Below are positions 36,722-48,839 of a DNA stretch of 64,000 nucleotides, piece after piece. The stretch is taken from assembly GCA_018697195.1 (NCBI GenBank), contig JAGMWU010000028.1, positions 7,047,277 to 7,111,276 on the forward strand, written 5' to 3'. Each line of letters begins with the position of its first letter. Positions within the stretch are counted from its first letter, which is position 1. The stretch is from Certhia americana (lineage: Eukaryota > Chordata > Aves > Passeriformes > Certhiidae). The notes beneath the pieces are model-generated. The model saw nothing but the letters and a program-made list of their open reading frames with translations, did not search any database and was not told where the DNA came from. Made by a program: the position numbers and the translations under genes.

Positions 36722-39700
36722 ATGTCCAAAGTGGCCAAATACAGGCGACAAGTTAGTGAAGATCCAGATATAGACAATTTATTGTCTACTTTGTCTCCAG
36801 AGGAGATGGAGGAGTTGGAAAAGGAGCTAGATGTGGTGGATGCGGACGGAAGCATCCCTGGGGAGCGCAGTCAGACAAACCAATCAGGAAACTCCTCACC
36901 TGGCCCACAAAACTGTGACACGGCGCTCCACCACCACGAGAAAGACACCAGGAGACTCCTGCAGCGGGAGCACTCGATAGACGTAAGTTACATCCCCCGC
37001 TGCTGCTGCGGGAAAGGTGGGAACACACCTCAAACCCCTCCCCGCCCCCCCGGGCTGAGTGAGGGAATAGCTGCCCCGGAGAGACCAGGGAGCTGGTCCA
37101 GGCACACCGGAGGGAAACAGGGTGTCCCATAAAATCCCGGCGTTACTAGCAAAGCCAAAACCTGTGCTGGTGCCAGGGATTTTCTCCCTCCCCCTGCTCT
37201 AACATCCCTGGGCAGGGCTGGGAGCGGAGCTGGGATTCCCAGGAGGCTGCTGAAGGGGCCGGTGCAGTGAAAGCGATCCCACGGGCTGTATTTTTCTTTT
37301 TTTTTTTTTTCCTCTCCTCCTTTGGCGATCTCTGGACTCTTGATCCTTTCAGTTACTCTTATGCATACATTTATCTCCCACTCTGCACCTGGAAAATCCT
37401 CTACAAGTTTTCTTGGAGCTCGAGAGCTTCATGTCGGTCCTTTCTCTTTTTGTACTGTGCCTTAGAGGGAGCCAGTCCTACTTTTCTGTAATATTTGTTA
37501 ACCTCAACCCTAAGAACATTTGGTATGTGCTTTGTGCGTGGAAGCCTGGGAAGTATCTGTTTTCCCCAGTTTTTCAGGCTGAGCCAGAAAATGAAAGACA
37601 GCGACTCCAGCAGTTGATCCATGTGGTCGTGGACTGGTTTCATGTCGCAGGCGGGATTCGCATCTGCTGTGCCGGGGCAGGGCTTGTGAGTGTTGGCAGC
37701 ACAAGCAGAGCCAAGTATTATGTGGCTACCCCTCTGCTCTGGCTCTAATTCCAGATCTATTCCAGGTCACCCAGCTGTACCCTGGGTCTTCCAGCTGGGT
37801 AATCAATCTGTAACTACGCCAGAGTGCTTGGAAATTTCTCTTTCTGGATATTTATGGAGTTTATATAGCAGGGTCCTCTCCTGACTGTGGCCTAGGCACC
37901 CTTATTCCCTTCTAAATATTGGGAGGAGTGGGAATGAAAATTGCACCTGTAGGAGAAATAACTGAAGGTTGCTTTTGGAGAGCTGAACAGGGGTTAAATT
38001 GTTCCTCTCCACCCATGTCGTGCGCAGCCTGGAAGCTCTCTCTGGCTCTGAGGATAAGGAACAGCTTTCACCTTCTATATGTGGTGCCTGGCATGGGCTG
38101 GGGGACAGTGAGCGCCGTGCCCCTCAACACAAGGGCTCTGTCTTGATTTCTTTACCAATGGAAAATTTCCCTGTGGTGGGGAAGTGCAGGCACTGCAGGA
38201 CAAACCTGCCTGGAGAGGGAAATGCTTGTATGCTTTTACCAGTCACAGAAAACAGTGACCACTGTTTTTCAGGTGATCCCAAGAGGTAACACAAAAATCT
38301 GCTTTTTCAGATGGGGGGACATTTGGATTTGCAAGCACTTGTGTTGCTGTTTCAGTATTAACATGAGAGGTTAACTGAGAATTGGCATAGGGAAGTGTCC
38401 ATGACCAGGAGGAAGGGAAGAAATTTGTGAGTTTTGTTAAAAAGAGACCTGTGAAAGTGCCTGGTTAAACATAATGTTGTTCGGAAATGCCTGAGAATGT
38501 GTGTGCAGTGGGAGAGGACTTGGGATGTGGAAAGGGATGGCCCAGGGAGGAGAGACACCTGGGAGAGGGTGTAGGGCTCTGGCTGGAGGAGAAGGCAGCA
38601 CAGGGGTCCTGGAAAAGCTCCTGCTTCTTTCTGAGTTCAGGAGCTTCAGGCTGTGGAAGACAAAACAAATTTGCAACAGGTCAAGTTTGTCAGTGAAAGT
38701 GGCCTAGTTTGATTGCATTGCAGTAACTGGATAGGGCAGAACTGACTTTCTTCTATTTCAATCCCTGGAGGCCAAAAAACCAAGTATATCCTACACCCCT
38801 TCCTCCCTGCCATTGTTAGGATCTGGGATTAGCACTTAGAAAATGCCAGCTTGCACATCAGATTGTGCTGATGGAAGAGTAGGGCTGTGCTCTGTCATGG
38901 GGCCCAAGGATAGGATGGGATGGGATGGGATGGGACGGGACGGGATGGGACGGGACGGGACGGGACGGGACAGGACGGGACGGGACGGGACGGGATGGGG
39001 TAGGGTGGGATGGGGTAGGGTGGGGTGGGGTGGGGTGGGATCATCAGACCACAGGAACAGTTACAAAAACCGTGCAGGAAGCTGATGGTCCCTTCTGTCT
39101 GAGGAAGCCCCAGGGTTCTGTTTTGCTGCAGGTTGGAATGAGAACATGGAGCCATCCAGAGCGCCCCAGGCAGATGCTGAGCTCTCCCCCAGCTGCTCAG
39201 AGCTCTGAGGTCTCTAATGACAAATCCCTGTCATGTGTCAGCAGATTTCATGCTGTGCCAGCCAGCACAGGCATGGTGGCTGAACTCCCACAGGGTTGGC
39301 ATTCCCCCAGGTTGTGCAGGCATCATCCCATACATGTCCATCCCAGCCCTTCTCCATCAACAGCTCCTAGTATTTTGAAGCAAATCCAGAAGAGGTCACA
39401 GAGATGCTCTGAGGGCTGGACCTCCTCTGATCTGGAGACAGACTGGGAAAGCTGTGGGTGTCCAGCCTGGAGAAGAGAAGGCTCCAAGGAGATCTCCTGA
39501 AGAGACACCACAGACACAGGATAACATCTTCCAGATGTTCACAAGTAATTCCTACTGGAATTACTCCCATTCCTTCCCTGACTTTGTGCCTGTGTTTCTC
39601 CCCTGCCTCCCACCCCCTGCCCAGCTCACACATCTGCTTCTGGCTTGGAAAAGTTTCTCTCGATGCCTTAAATTAGGAATGCCAGGCACTGTGTCTGTGA

Positions 39701-42700
39701 TGTCTCTTCAGTAGGGAGGGACAGGAGGGCAGATTCTTGTCCTTGAACTACAGGGAGTTTGTCCGTGGTTAATGGAATCATGGAATGGTTTGGGTGGGAA
39801 GGGATCTTAAAAATCATCCCATTTGACCTCTGCCATGGGCAGGGACACTTTCCACTGTCCCAGGGTGCTCCANNNNNNNNNNACCTCTGCCATGGGCAGG
39901 GACACTTTCCACTGTCCCAGGGTGCTCCAAGCCCCATCCAACCTGGCCTTGGACACTTCCAGAGATGAGGCAGACGCAGATTCATGAGCAACCTGTAGCA
40001 GGGCCTCCCCACCTCACAGCCAAAAATTCCTTCCACTATCCCATCTAACCCTGCCCTCTGGCACTGGGAAGCCATTGCCCCTTGTCTGATTCTCCAGGCT
40101 CTTGTCCCAAGTCCCTCTCCAGCTCTCCTGGAGCCCCTTTAGGCACTGCAAGGGGCTCTGAGATCTCCCTAGAGCCTTCTCTTCCCCAGGCTGGATACCT
40201 CCAGCTCTCCCAGCTCATCTCCAGATCAGAGGGGCTCCATCCCTCAGAGTATCTCTGTGGCTTCCTCTGGACTCACTCCAGAAGTTCCATGTCCTTCTCA
40301 TCTTGGGGACCTTCTGGCTTCCCCCCTTCAGCCAAGTCCTCCTTGAACTCCAATGGGGTACTCCTCCCTGAAGCCAGCACAGAGCTGCTCATGCTCCCAA
40401 GAGTCCATCGTCACATCTTGTTCTTTGGCTAAGCCAAGCACATCCTGCCGTGGTGGGACCATGTAGGACAGGACATATCTCTGAAAATAACTGCAGGCTG
40501 GGGAAAGCTGTCCCCTTCCAAAGACTAAACTTCTGCAAACATATTTCCATATGTCCCCTCTGCCAGGGACTGATGTAACAGCAGCTGCTGGGCCACCAAG
40601 TGCATCTTCCCTCATCTTGGGTACAGGATTTGTGAATCCCTGAGTAACACCTCTCCCCTCCCCTCCCCTCCCCATTCCCCTTTCCCTTGGAAATCTGCTC
40701 CAGGCACAGCAGGGTGACTGTGCCCACATTCTGCCTGTTGATCAAACAGCGAGATCAATAACTACCATTAAACCAGCCGTATTCTACTCCAAGATGAGCT
40801 GTGAGGCTTTCAGAGCAGGAAGTGAGACCCCCTCACTCATCCTCCAGATTCACTCTCCCCAGCCCCAGCTCTATCCCCAGCCCCATCCCTTGCTCAGCGC
40901 TGGAGCGAGTGCTTGGATTCCAGGCAAGAAGTTCCCAGTCTCCTTTGCCTTTTAAGGCAACATCTGAGTGGGTTTGAGGGTTACAAATGCTAACAAGCCA
41001 TGGCAATGCTCATTTTAGTCTATTTAGAGGAAACGGGAAGGCATTTCAGTTCATCAAAACACTGGTGATTAATCAACCGCCTACCAAGCTGTTTTCATTA
41101 GGCTTATTTTTAAAGGTCTGACATGCTGTGTAAAAATATTCCCCTAATAAATGTGCTTGTGGCAGAGGGAAGGGCACAGAAGGGTACTTGGAAACCAGCA
41201 GCACTGGTTTCCAGGTACCCAAGGTAAATATGCCAGTGGGCATAGAGGAGTGAGCAGGCAGATCTCAGGATGGCCATGAAGAGGGGACATCTAGCCCTAG
41301 GCTGCAGGAGAAGCTGTGCTGGTGGCCACAGGGGCAGCCAGGGGTTCCAGAGCAGGGGAAAGGTGCTTTTGTCTCTACTCCACCCCTCCCACATAGTTCT
41401 GCCACCAAGCTCCTGTTCCAGCTGCACTTCCATCCTAGAGGTAAGGACTTTGGCATTGTCACCAGTGGTGGGTTGGTTACACCTGAGGCTGACACCTGCA
41501 GCATGGCCTGGGCCAGAGGAACACACTGAGAGCCCTGGGATGGTGGAAAGGCAGGAGGAGACAAGGACATGTTCCCTCCTGGGCACATATGCAGGGCCCA
41601 GAGCAGACCTGCTTTGGAGATGTCCCCAGACCTCAGCAAGGGATGGAGATGGGCCACAGTAACCCTTGCTTTTAGAAACACAGATCTGGTATCTTGCCTG
41701 AACTTTCTTCCTCCTGATTCCTCCTGCTCTGCGGCCACTGGAGCTGGGCACTTGCCAAGGACTCTCCCAAGGCAGCTCTGCAGGAGATGAAGCAGCTTGA
41801 ACCCCTCTCATCCCCTGAAACCATCCAGCACTTCTTCCAGGAACCTGCAGCTCTGAGATGGGATCCTTCTGGTACATCCCAAATTTGCTGGGTGCAAATG
41901 ACCCCACAAGTGCTACCCACAGTGGCAGAAACACCTGTGATGGTAACTGCATATCTGTTGCATTCCCTTGCTCCCATGCCTGGGGCCACAACTGGCTCCT
42001 TTTCCCCCAGCTTCTTTTCCCCAACTTCTCCCAGCTCTCTTTCTCCTGATTTTCCTGCACCTCTTTTCCCACATCCTATTCTTTGGCTCCAGGTTTCTCC
42101 TCCCCCAAACCTGCCCCACACTGCATGACGTGGCCACACAGCCACGGATGAAAGCTTTAACCAGATGACAGGACATTCCCGGCATGTGTTACAGCAGCTT
42201 TCCCAAGCAGGGATTGCCATGGATTTAATTTTCCTCTAGTTTCATTTGCTTGGAGTATACCATCACCTTCTCCAAGCATGGGAGAGGTTGCTGGTCATCC
42301 TTACCAGGGCTTTTCTCCCTTTCTCCAAGGTCTGTTTATCCCTGGCTCTTTGCTCTTCTTGGTCTTGGATGTGCCCAGGGTGCTCAGGGGAGATTCAGAG
42401 CTCCCCAGTGTTAGGCTGGGTGAGCTTGGGTTGGGAAGAAGAAAGATTTTTGGAGTAGTTGGTGTGGAGATGAGGCTGTTGGCTCTGACTCAAGGGGTGC
42501 TCAGCCTGTGGTCACAGATGGTCACAGAGCACTGAGGAGGATAAATATCCCGTCTCACAGGAACCTGCAACCTGGGCACTCCCAAATACCTTGGAGGCCC
42601 TTTTGGGTACCAGCAGAGGAACACCAGTGTCCTCATCCCACAGTCCTCCTGTCAGGCCTCTTCCTCCACCAAGGTGCTTCAGGATGTCACTGAGCATGTG

Positions 42701-45700
42701 TGTATCCTGGAGCTGGGAACAGGCCACAGCTTGGTGAGAAGGACCCCTGGCTCAGTGCCAGAGGAGGTGGCATCACCTGCTCCCTGCAGCACCCAGGGCT
42801 GGGTGCCCTTCTGGGAACCCCATCGCTGGTCCCTGGGGTGGCAGTAGTGGGGGATGTGTGAACGCCAGGCTAGGCTCTGTAGGGGTCTGGCATGAGCTTT
42901 CCTGTCCCTGTTCGGCCTTGTGTCAGGGAGCCAAGAAATCTCTTAACTAAATAAACAGCGCTCTTGTCCCCAGTGGCATCTGTTTATACACCAGGTACAA
43001 ACAGTCCCCAGGACTGCCCATGCCCAGCCAGTTCTTTTCACAAAAATCTGTCCCTGAGGGCTGGCATGGAGAAAGCTCAGCCTCATGCTGCCCCAGCATG
43101 GACACTGCAGAGCCCCAGGATAAAGAGGAGGAGGCCAGCCTGATTGCAGACTGGGGTGTCAGGATTCAGATTTGGGGGTTCCAGGCACTGGGTGAAGCCA
43201 CAGTGTTGTCCTAATTATGAGTGAGTCCAGGAAGATTGTAAAGGCATCACAGCTGCATCTCCCAGAGGCATCTTCCTTCCTCCTTTCCTTGGAGTCCTAA
43301 AATCCCCCCAGCAAAGATGATGAGCCAGGCCAGTGGTGACCTGTGTGTTCCTTAGCTGTGGAGGAGGAAATTGCAAATTTAAATAAATTTCATTTAAATT
43401 GCCAAACCTTGATGTGAAGTTTATGGTAGGATCCTCCACTGTGCAGCCAGCTTGGTCCCAATGTCAAGTTCATCTGCCTTTAGCCACCTGAAGCATTGGC
43501 TCCTCTCCCTTGGGAATGAATGTGTTCCATGTCATGGATTCTCAAACTAGTTTGGGTTGGAAGGAACCTTAAAGCTCATCCTACTCCAATCCCTGCCATG
43601 TGCAGGGACAGCTTTCACTAGCCCAGGTTGCTCCAAGCTCTGTCCAGCCTGGCCTTTGACATTTCCAGGGATGGGGCAGCCACAGCTTCTCTGGGCAACT
43701 GTGCCAGGGCCTCAGCACACTCACAGGGAGAAATTTCTTCCCAATATCCCACCTAACTGTGCACTCTGGCAGTTTAGAGGGAAGGATGGGAACCATATAA
43801 AAGGTTGTACCAATGCTGATGGAGACCCCTTCAGCCAGCTCCTCAGCCTTGGCTGAAGGCTACAATGAGGTATTGTCTGTGTCCCCAAGCTGCTGGAGCT
43901 GGTTGTGGCCAGCAGCAATGCCCAGGACAGGCTGTACCAAGGGCAAAGGTTGGGAGCTTGTAAAAATGACCAGAACTTCCTTCTGACCTTCCCCCAGCCT
44001 CTCCATTAAGCCCTTCCCTCTTATGATGTCATTCAACACTGTGAGCAGAAGTGTGGGGAGAACTTTGTGCATTAGAAAGCAGTAAACGCCATGCTCCCAT
44101 TTCCTTGGCTTTCTGATCAAAAGTGCAACCTGCTGCTGAAAAGAGAATGGTTTTGCAGAGCACAGGGTTGGAGTGACTGCTGGGTAAGCAGTGTCACTGG
44201 GGACACTGCTGTGGGCACTCCCCTGCTTGCACACACATCCAGGACAGTGTGGAGAGTGCTGGGCTACCGACTGTGGAAAGCCACCAAGTATCCATCTGGA
44301 AACCACTTAGGAAAGGTAGGAAGGCACCCGGGACTCACAGGGAGACAAGCACTACCTCCATCCCTAATTAGAAAAATTATTAAAAAATGATAACTTTTAG
44401 GGTTGTATGAGAGAAGGTGCCTCCTATAGCTTGTTAGTTTGTGGCCTGTTAGGAAGGGTTCTAGAGACCTCCAAAGCCCATTGGGAGGGCACTGGGGGCA
44501 GAAAGAGAGCAGAGCTGCCTTGGAGAGCTGCTGCAGGATCTCATTACACCTGGGTCCTGCAGGCTCTACCTACATTCAAGGCACTCAGATGCTGAACCCT
44601 TCCCTGGAGCTGGGACCTCGGCTGGGCCAAACATTCCTCTTCCAAAGGCCAGCCACAGGCTGCAAGATGTTCCCATGTGACAGAGGTTGGTGGCAGTGAG
44701 ACTGGGGTGGCAAGTCTATAGGTGAGAGACACCTACTTCTGTAATTCCCAGGTGTTTTTCTCTCACTAGGAAAGCAGGTTGAACAAGAATAAGGGAGACA
44801 AAAATCAAGAAGAAAAAGGAAAGGAATCTCCTTCCAAAGACCTGGACCAGAAACGAGATACTAAAGTGGGGAAAGACTTTAAAAAGGAAGAAAATGTTCA
44901 GAAAACAGACCCAAAAGGTAAAGCTGAGACTGAGATCAAGAGCAAAGAGAACAAAGCTATGAACGATAAAGTCAAGGCCATGGAGAAAAAGCTGATGGGG
45001 AAGGACAAGAAGGAGGAAGAGAAGGGTTCAGTGTTGAAGAAGGATGCAGGGAAGGACAAAAAGGAGGAAGAGAAGAGCTCAGAGTTGAAGAAGGATGCAG
45101 GGAAGGATAAAAAGGAGGAAGAGAACAGCTCATCTTTTAAAAAGGATGCAGGGAAAGATAAAAATGAAGAGGTCTCAGCAGCAAAGGAGGAGACAGAGAA
45201 GGAAAAAAAGCAAGAAGAAAAAGATTCAGCATCAAAGGACACAGAGAAGGACATAAAGGAGGAGACAAGTTCTGAATCAAAGAAACAGGCAGTAAAGGAT
45301 GTAAGAGGGGACAGTAAGAAAGAAAATGATAAAAAGGAAGAGGAAAAGCCTTCAGCTGTGAAAAAATCTAAGGCATATGAGAAGGATAAATCTCAGGCAG
45401 AAGCAGAAAAGGCAGAAAAAGTGGAGGAGAAACAGGAGGCCAAGGCAGGAGATGGGAGCAGCCCTTCCAAGCCTTCCTCCAGCAGCTCCGCAGATCAAGC
45501 CAAGGACGATGAAGCCTCCAGCATCTTTGATGAGCTCATTGAAAAGGTGAAGAACAACGATGCTGAGGTGACTGAGGTCAATGTGAACAACTCCGACTGC
45601 ATCAACAATGAGACCCTGGTGCGCTTCACTGAGGCCCTGGAGTTCAACACTGTGGTCAAGATGTTCGCCCTGGCTAATACCCGCGCGGATGACCACGTGG

Positions 45701-47571
45701 CCTTCGCCATTTCCATAATGCTCAAGTCCAACAAGGTGCTGACAAGCATCAACTTGGACTCCAACCACATCACAGGCAAGGGTATCCTGGCCATTTTCCG
45801 GGCACTGCTGCAGAACAACACGCTGACGGAGCTACGTTTCCACAACCAGCGACACATCTGTGGGGGAAAGACAGAGATGGAGATTGCCAAGCTCCTGAAG
45901 GAGAATACCACACTCCTGAAGCTGGGTTACCACTTCGAGCTGGCTGGACCACGCATGACTGTCACCAACCTGCTGAGCCGAAATATGGACAGGCAGAGGC
46001 AGAAACGCCTTCAGGAGCAGAAACTGGCCCAGGAACGGGGGGAGAAGAAAGACCTCCTGGAGGTGCCCAAGCCTGGAACACTGCCGAAGGTGTCCCCCAA
46101 GGCATCCCCACAGCCATCCCCCAAGGCTTCCCCCAAAAGCTCTCCCAAGAAAGGGGGGGCACCCACCGTGCCACCCCCACCTCCTCCTCCGCTCGCCCCA
46201 CCACTGATGATCAATGAGAACCTGAAGAACTCACTCTCACCAGCCACGCAGAGGAAGTTGGGAGACCGGGCACTGCCAGTCCAGGAGAAAAACTCTCGGG
46301 ACCAGCTCCTGGCAGCCATTCGCTCCAGCAACCTCAAACAGCTCAAGAAGGCAAGTGTAGGGCCAGGTGGGGCACAGAGTGGGGCTGGGGGCTGGGGTCA
46401 TAGCCATTGTCACTCTGCTAGTGTCCTTTTCTGGAGTGGGGTGTCCATGCTCTCAACTCCTGCACAGGGGTAGTAGATCCATCCCTTTGCCACGCACATG
46501 GGGAAGGAAGATCCATCCTTTAATACCATCCCTGCAGAGCAGATGGGGTCTGCAGGTCCATTCTTGACAGAGCATCCAACAGGAGACCCATCCTTTGGCA
46601 GAGAGCATGACAGGTGCAGATACATGCCTTGGCAAAGCTCCTGTGTTGGGCAGATCCCAGGGGTTGGGACACAAGAAGCCATCCGTAACTTGTAACTCAC
46701 GGGGCTCTTTTTCTTCTTGTTGTGGCTGAGCCCAAGCCCCTGGGATGGAAGGTGGCCCAGGATGGCTGGAGAGGCTTCACCTGCATTTAAACAACTGAAA
46801 CATTCTTTGATGTCAGTCCCAGCTCAGGGGCTGCTCGACTTGACTAAGGCTTTTGAACTCTTTACGTACTGTCCTGGGTTGATGATGTTGCTCTGGAGGT
46901 ACTCACATAGCACCTTGGGGACCAGCAGAGAGGTGTGATCTACTTCTCAAAACAGCTAGACAAAGCCTGGGTGCTTGAAAGCTGTGGTAATAACTGTCCT
47001 CCTAATACAGGAGGCCCATAAATTCACCCTTGGGCAGCAGATGGTTGTGTATATACCCCATGCAGTAATAACTGTGCTGGAACAAAAGGGTCTAATGCTG
47101 GTCTCAGCATGGAATCTTGAAACCTCTCACACACTCTAGGTGATTTCTGTCCCTGCTGGACTGTCCATGGGCTGGAGTGTGGGGAGAGCCAGCCTGACCA
47201 AGAGAAAGAGATCATTGAATGGTTGGGTTGGAAGAGACCTTAGAGATCATCTCTTTATCTATTTCTTGCTATAGGGACAGGGACACCTTCCATTAGCCCA
47301 GGTTGCTCCAAGCCCCATCCAATCTGGCCTTGAACACTTACAGGGATGGGTTAGGATTAGGGTTAGGATTAGGGTTGCCCAGCTAATCTGGGCAGTTTGT
47401 GCCAGGACCTCCCCACCTTCACAGAGAGGAATTTCTCCACAGTATCCCATCTAACCCTGCCCCTGGATGTCCCTGCACCATGTCAGGGACATTCTTGTAC
47501 TCCCTCCCATTGCTCTCCCAGTAATGGGGTGTCCTTCCCTGCAGGTGGAGTTGCCGAAGCTGCTGCAGTAG
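36722..47571 (+). CDS. LMOD1: Leiomodin-1, three coding exons
   Basis: Nucleates actin filaments in smooth muscle and binds tropomyosin at the pointed end. Coding exons are 36722-36982, 44770-46350 and 47545-47571, totalling 1,869 bases or 622 residues (human 600). Domains: an N-terminal tropomyosin-binding helix (VAKYRRQVSEDPDID, about residues 4-40); a lysine/glutamate-rich low-complexity region (about 88-330) containing a 17-residue tandem repeat; a leucine-rich repeat domain (about 337-510); an SPKASPQPSPK run; a proline-rich stretch near 556; and a WH2 motif (DQLLAAIRSSNLKQLKK) near 600. It ends VELPKLLQ. Intron 2 uses a GC donor (AAG|GCAAGT). Intron 1 is 7.8 kb and contains an assembly gap. 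Confidence 0.96.
38908..39042. repeat. (GGGAC/GGGAT)n pentamer satellite grading into GGGGT
   Basis: About 26 pentamers in LMOD1 intron 1. The order GGGAT, GGGAC, then GGGGTA/GGGTG suggests local expansion of variants. It gives false open frames on both strands. Confidence 0.9.
39368..39500 (+). mobile_element. CR1 LINE internal fragment
   Basis: Forward CR1 block (GAGGTCACAGAGATGCTCTG to 'gagaagagaaggctccaagg') lacking the 3' tail. Confidence 0.7.
39770..40285 (-). mobile_element. CR1 LINE 3' fragment interrupted by an assembly gap
   Basis: Reverse CR1 of about 500 bases (GGAATCATGGAATGG, then 'ccctctggcactgggaagcc'). The N run at 39873-39882 falls inside it. Confidence 0.8.
39873..39882. 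other. Ten-N assembly gap flanked by a 47-base duplication
   Basis: Ten N's. The 47 bases before (39826-39872) and after (39883-39929) look identical, from 'acctctgccatgggcaggg' to 'cagggtgctcca'. This suggests unmerged contig ends rather than missing sequence. Confidence 0.9.
40290..43535. other. LMOD1 intron 1, unique sequence
   Basis: No nested gene recognised. A pyrimidine run (CCCTCCCCTCCCC) lies near 40660. Open frames here, including one of 320 codons on the minus strand, show no family similarity I can see. Confidence 0.5.
43538..43765 (-). mobile_element. CR1 LINE 3' fragment
   Basis: Reverse CR1 in LMOD1 intron 1 ('gtttgggttggaaggaacctt', then 'cacagcttctctgggcaac'). Confidence 0.8.
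45001..45171 (+). repeat. LMOD1: Coding minisatellite in LMOD1 exon 2, 51-bp unit
   Basis: Three and a third in-frame copies of a 17-residue unit like KDKKEEEKSSELKKDAG. The unit length is a multiple of three, so copy-number change would keep frame. Confidence 0.85.
47211..47460 (-). mobile_element. CR1 LINE 3' fragment
   Basis: Reverse CR1 in LMOD1 intron 2, ending about 85 bases before exon 3. It is interrupted by telomere-like repeats. Confidence 0.8.
47348..47377. repeat. Interstitial telomere-like repeat within CR1
   Basis: About four hexamers alternating TTAGGG and TTAGGA, replacing the CR1 segment expected between 'cagggatggg' and 'gcccagctaatctgg'. Confidence 0.75.
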
Positions 47572-48368
47572 GGAGCAGGAGGATTTTTCCCCTGCAGCCC
47601 ATGGCAGACCCCCAGACACTCATCTTTCTTGTGACTGTTTCCATAACAAGGCCTTTGGAACCTGCAGTGACCGACGCCAAGGAGCAGGGATCTCTCTGGG
47701 ACATGGAGGATGATCCGGTCCCAGCAGGACATGATGGAGGATGTTGTATTTATTTTTTGATGGTTGTGAAGCCTTCAAGCTCGCTCTTCTAACTGCACTG
47801 TGCCCCACTGGAAATGCCAAGAATAGAGCAGGGGCCTGCAGAGCTGATCCTTGTTGAAATCCCCCATCAGAGCATAACGAAGGTGTTTAACAACCTCTGT
47901 TCAGGGTCCAGCCTGGGGTGAGCAGGAGTACCCCCAGCCTTGGGGGGGAGCATGGGACATCCATAATAGCATCATATCACCACAAGGTGTCTGGGTGGCC
48001 AGTAGTGTTTTGGGATTCAGGCACAGCAGTGGCTGCAGAGTTGGGGGTTCAGGCCTGACGTCAGGAGGAATGAGAGGGTCAGAGAAGGGAGCAGCCAGGG
48101 AGAGAGGGGGCATGGAAGCAGTGGGACATGGGGAGCCAGGCTGAGGCCAGGAGCTCAGGCCATCTTGTATGCACCCACAGCACTGTGAGAGGACCCCAAG
48201 AAACCTCAGAGTGTGGAAACCAAATCTGCCTCAGAGAGAGTAGGGAAAGCACCAGCTCAAGGGGGACAGTGGGTTTTGGGATCATGTAATGCTCCCCCTC
48301 CCCCACCCCCATCCTTCCTGTCGTGACACCTTGATCACGATTTGTATGACTGCAGGCACTACATCAGC

Positions 48369-48374
48369 AATAAA
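48369..48374 (+). promoter_or_regulatory. LMOD1: LMOD1 polyadenylation signal
   Basis: AATAAA about 800 bases past the LMOD1 stop codon, implying a 3'UTR from 47572 to about 48390. Confidence 0.7.
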
Positions 48375-48539
48375 GCTCACCCAACGCTTCCTGTGGCTCT
48401 GGAGAGCTCCACGCCCCCAGACCCCAGATTGGGGCACAGGAGGTGTCTGGGAATGGACTCAGCTGCCAGGGGCAGCTCTTCCCTCTCCCACACCCACAGT
48501 CCACCCTGAATTGGGCACCCTGGGACCACTTGGACACCC

Positions 48540-48835
48540 CAACATGGATGTCCCATAACCCTTGCAAATGGGACACCCAAACCTCCTCCAAATGGGGACC
48601 CTGCTGCTTCTGGACGCAGACAACTAGGCACCCAGAGCCATGCAGACACCCCAAAACTCTGGAGCCACCCAGAATTGGGCATCCTGGGGCTGCCCCAGTG
48701 TCACCCCGAACCCCAAGGTAATCCAGAACTGGGTGCCTCAGGGTCACCCTAAAACCCCGGGGTGACCCCGAAACTGGGCACCCCAACCCCCAGGGTCGCC
48801 CCAGGGTCACCCCAAAGCCCCGGGGTCACCCAGAA
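48540..48835. repeat. C-rich degenerate minisatellite
   Basis: Imperfect repeats of the type 'cagggtcaccccaaaacccc' between LMOD1 and the next CpG island. Confidence 0.65.
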
Positions 48836-48839
48836 TTAC

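Noticed and set aside
41110..42072. A 320-codon minus-strand open frame in LMOD1 intron 1
   Set aside because: No recognisable domain, no plausible promoter or splice context, and overlapping frames of similar length. Likely chance.
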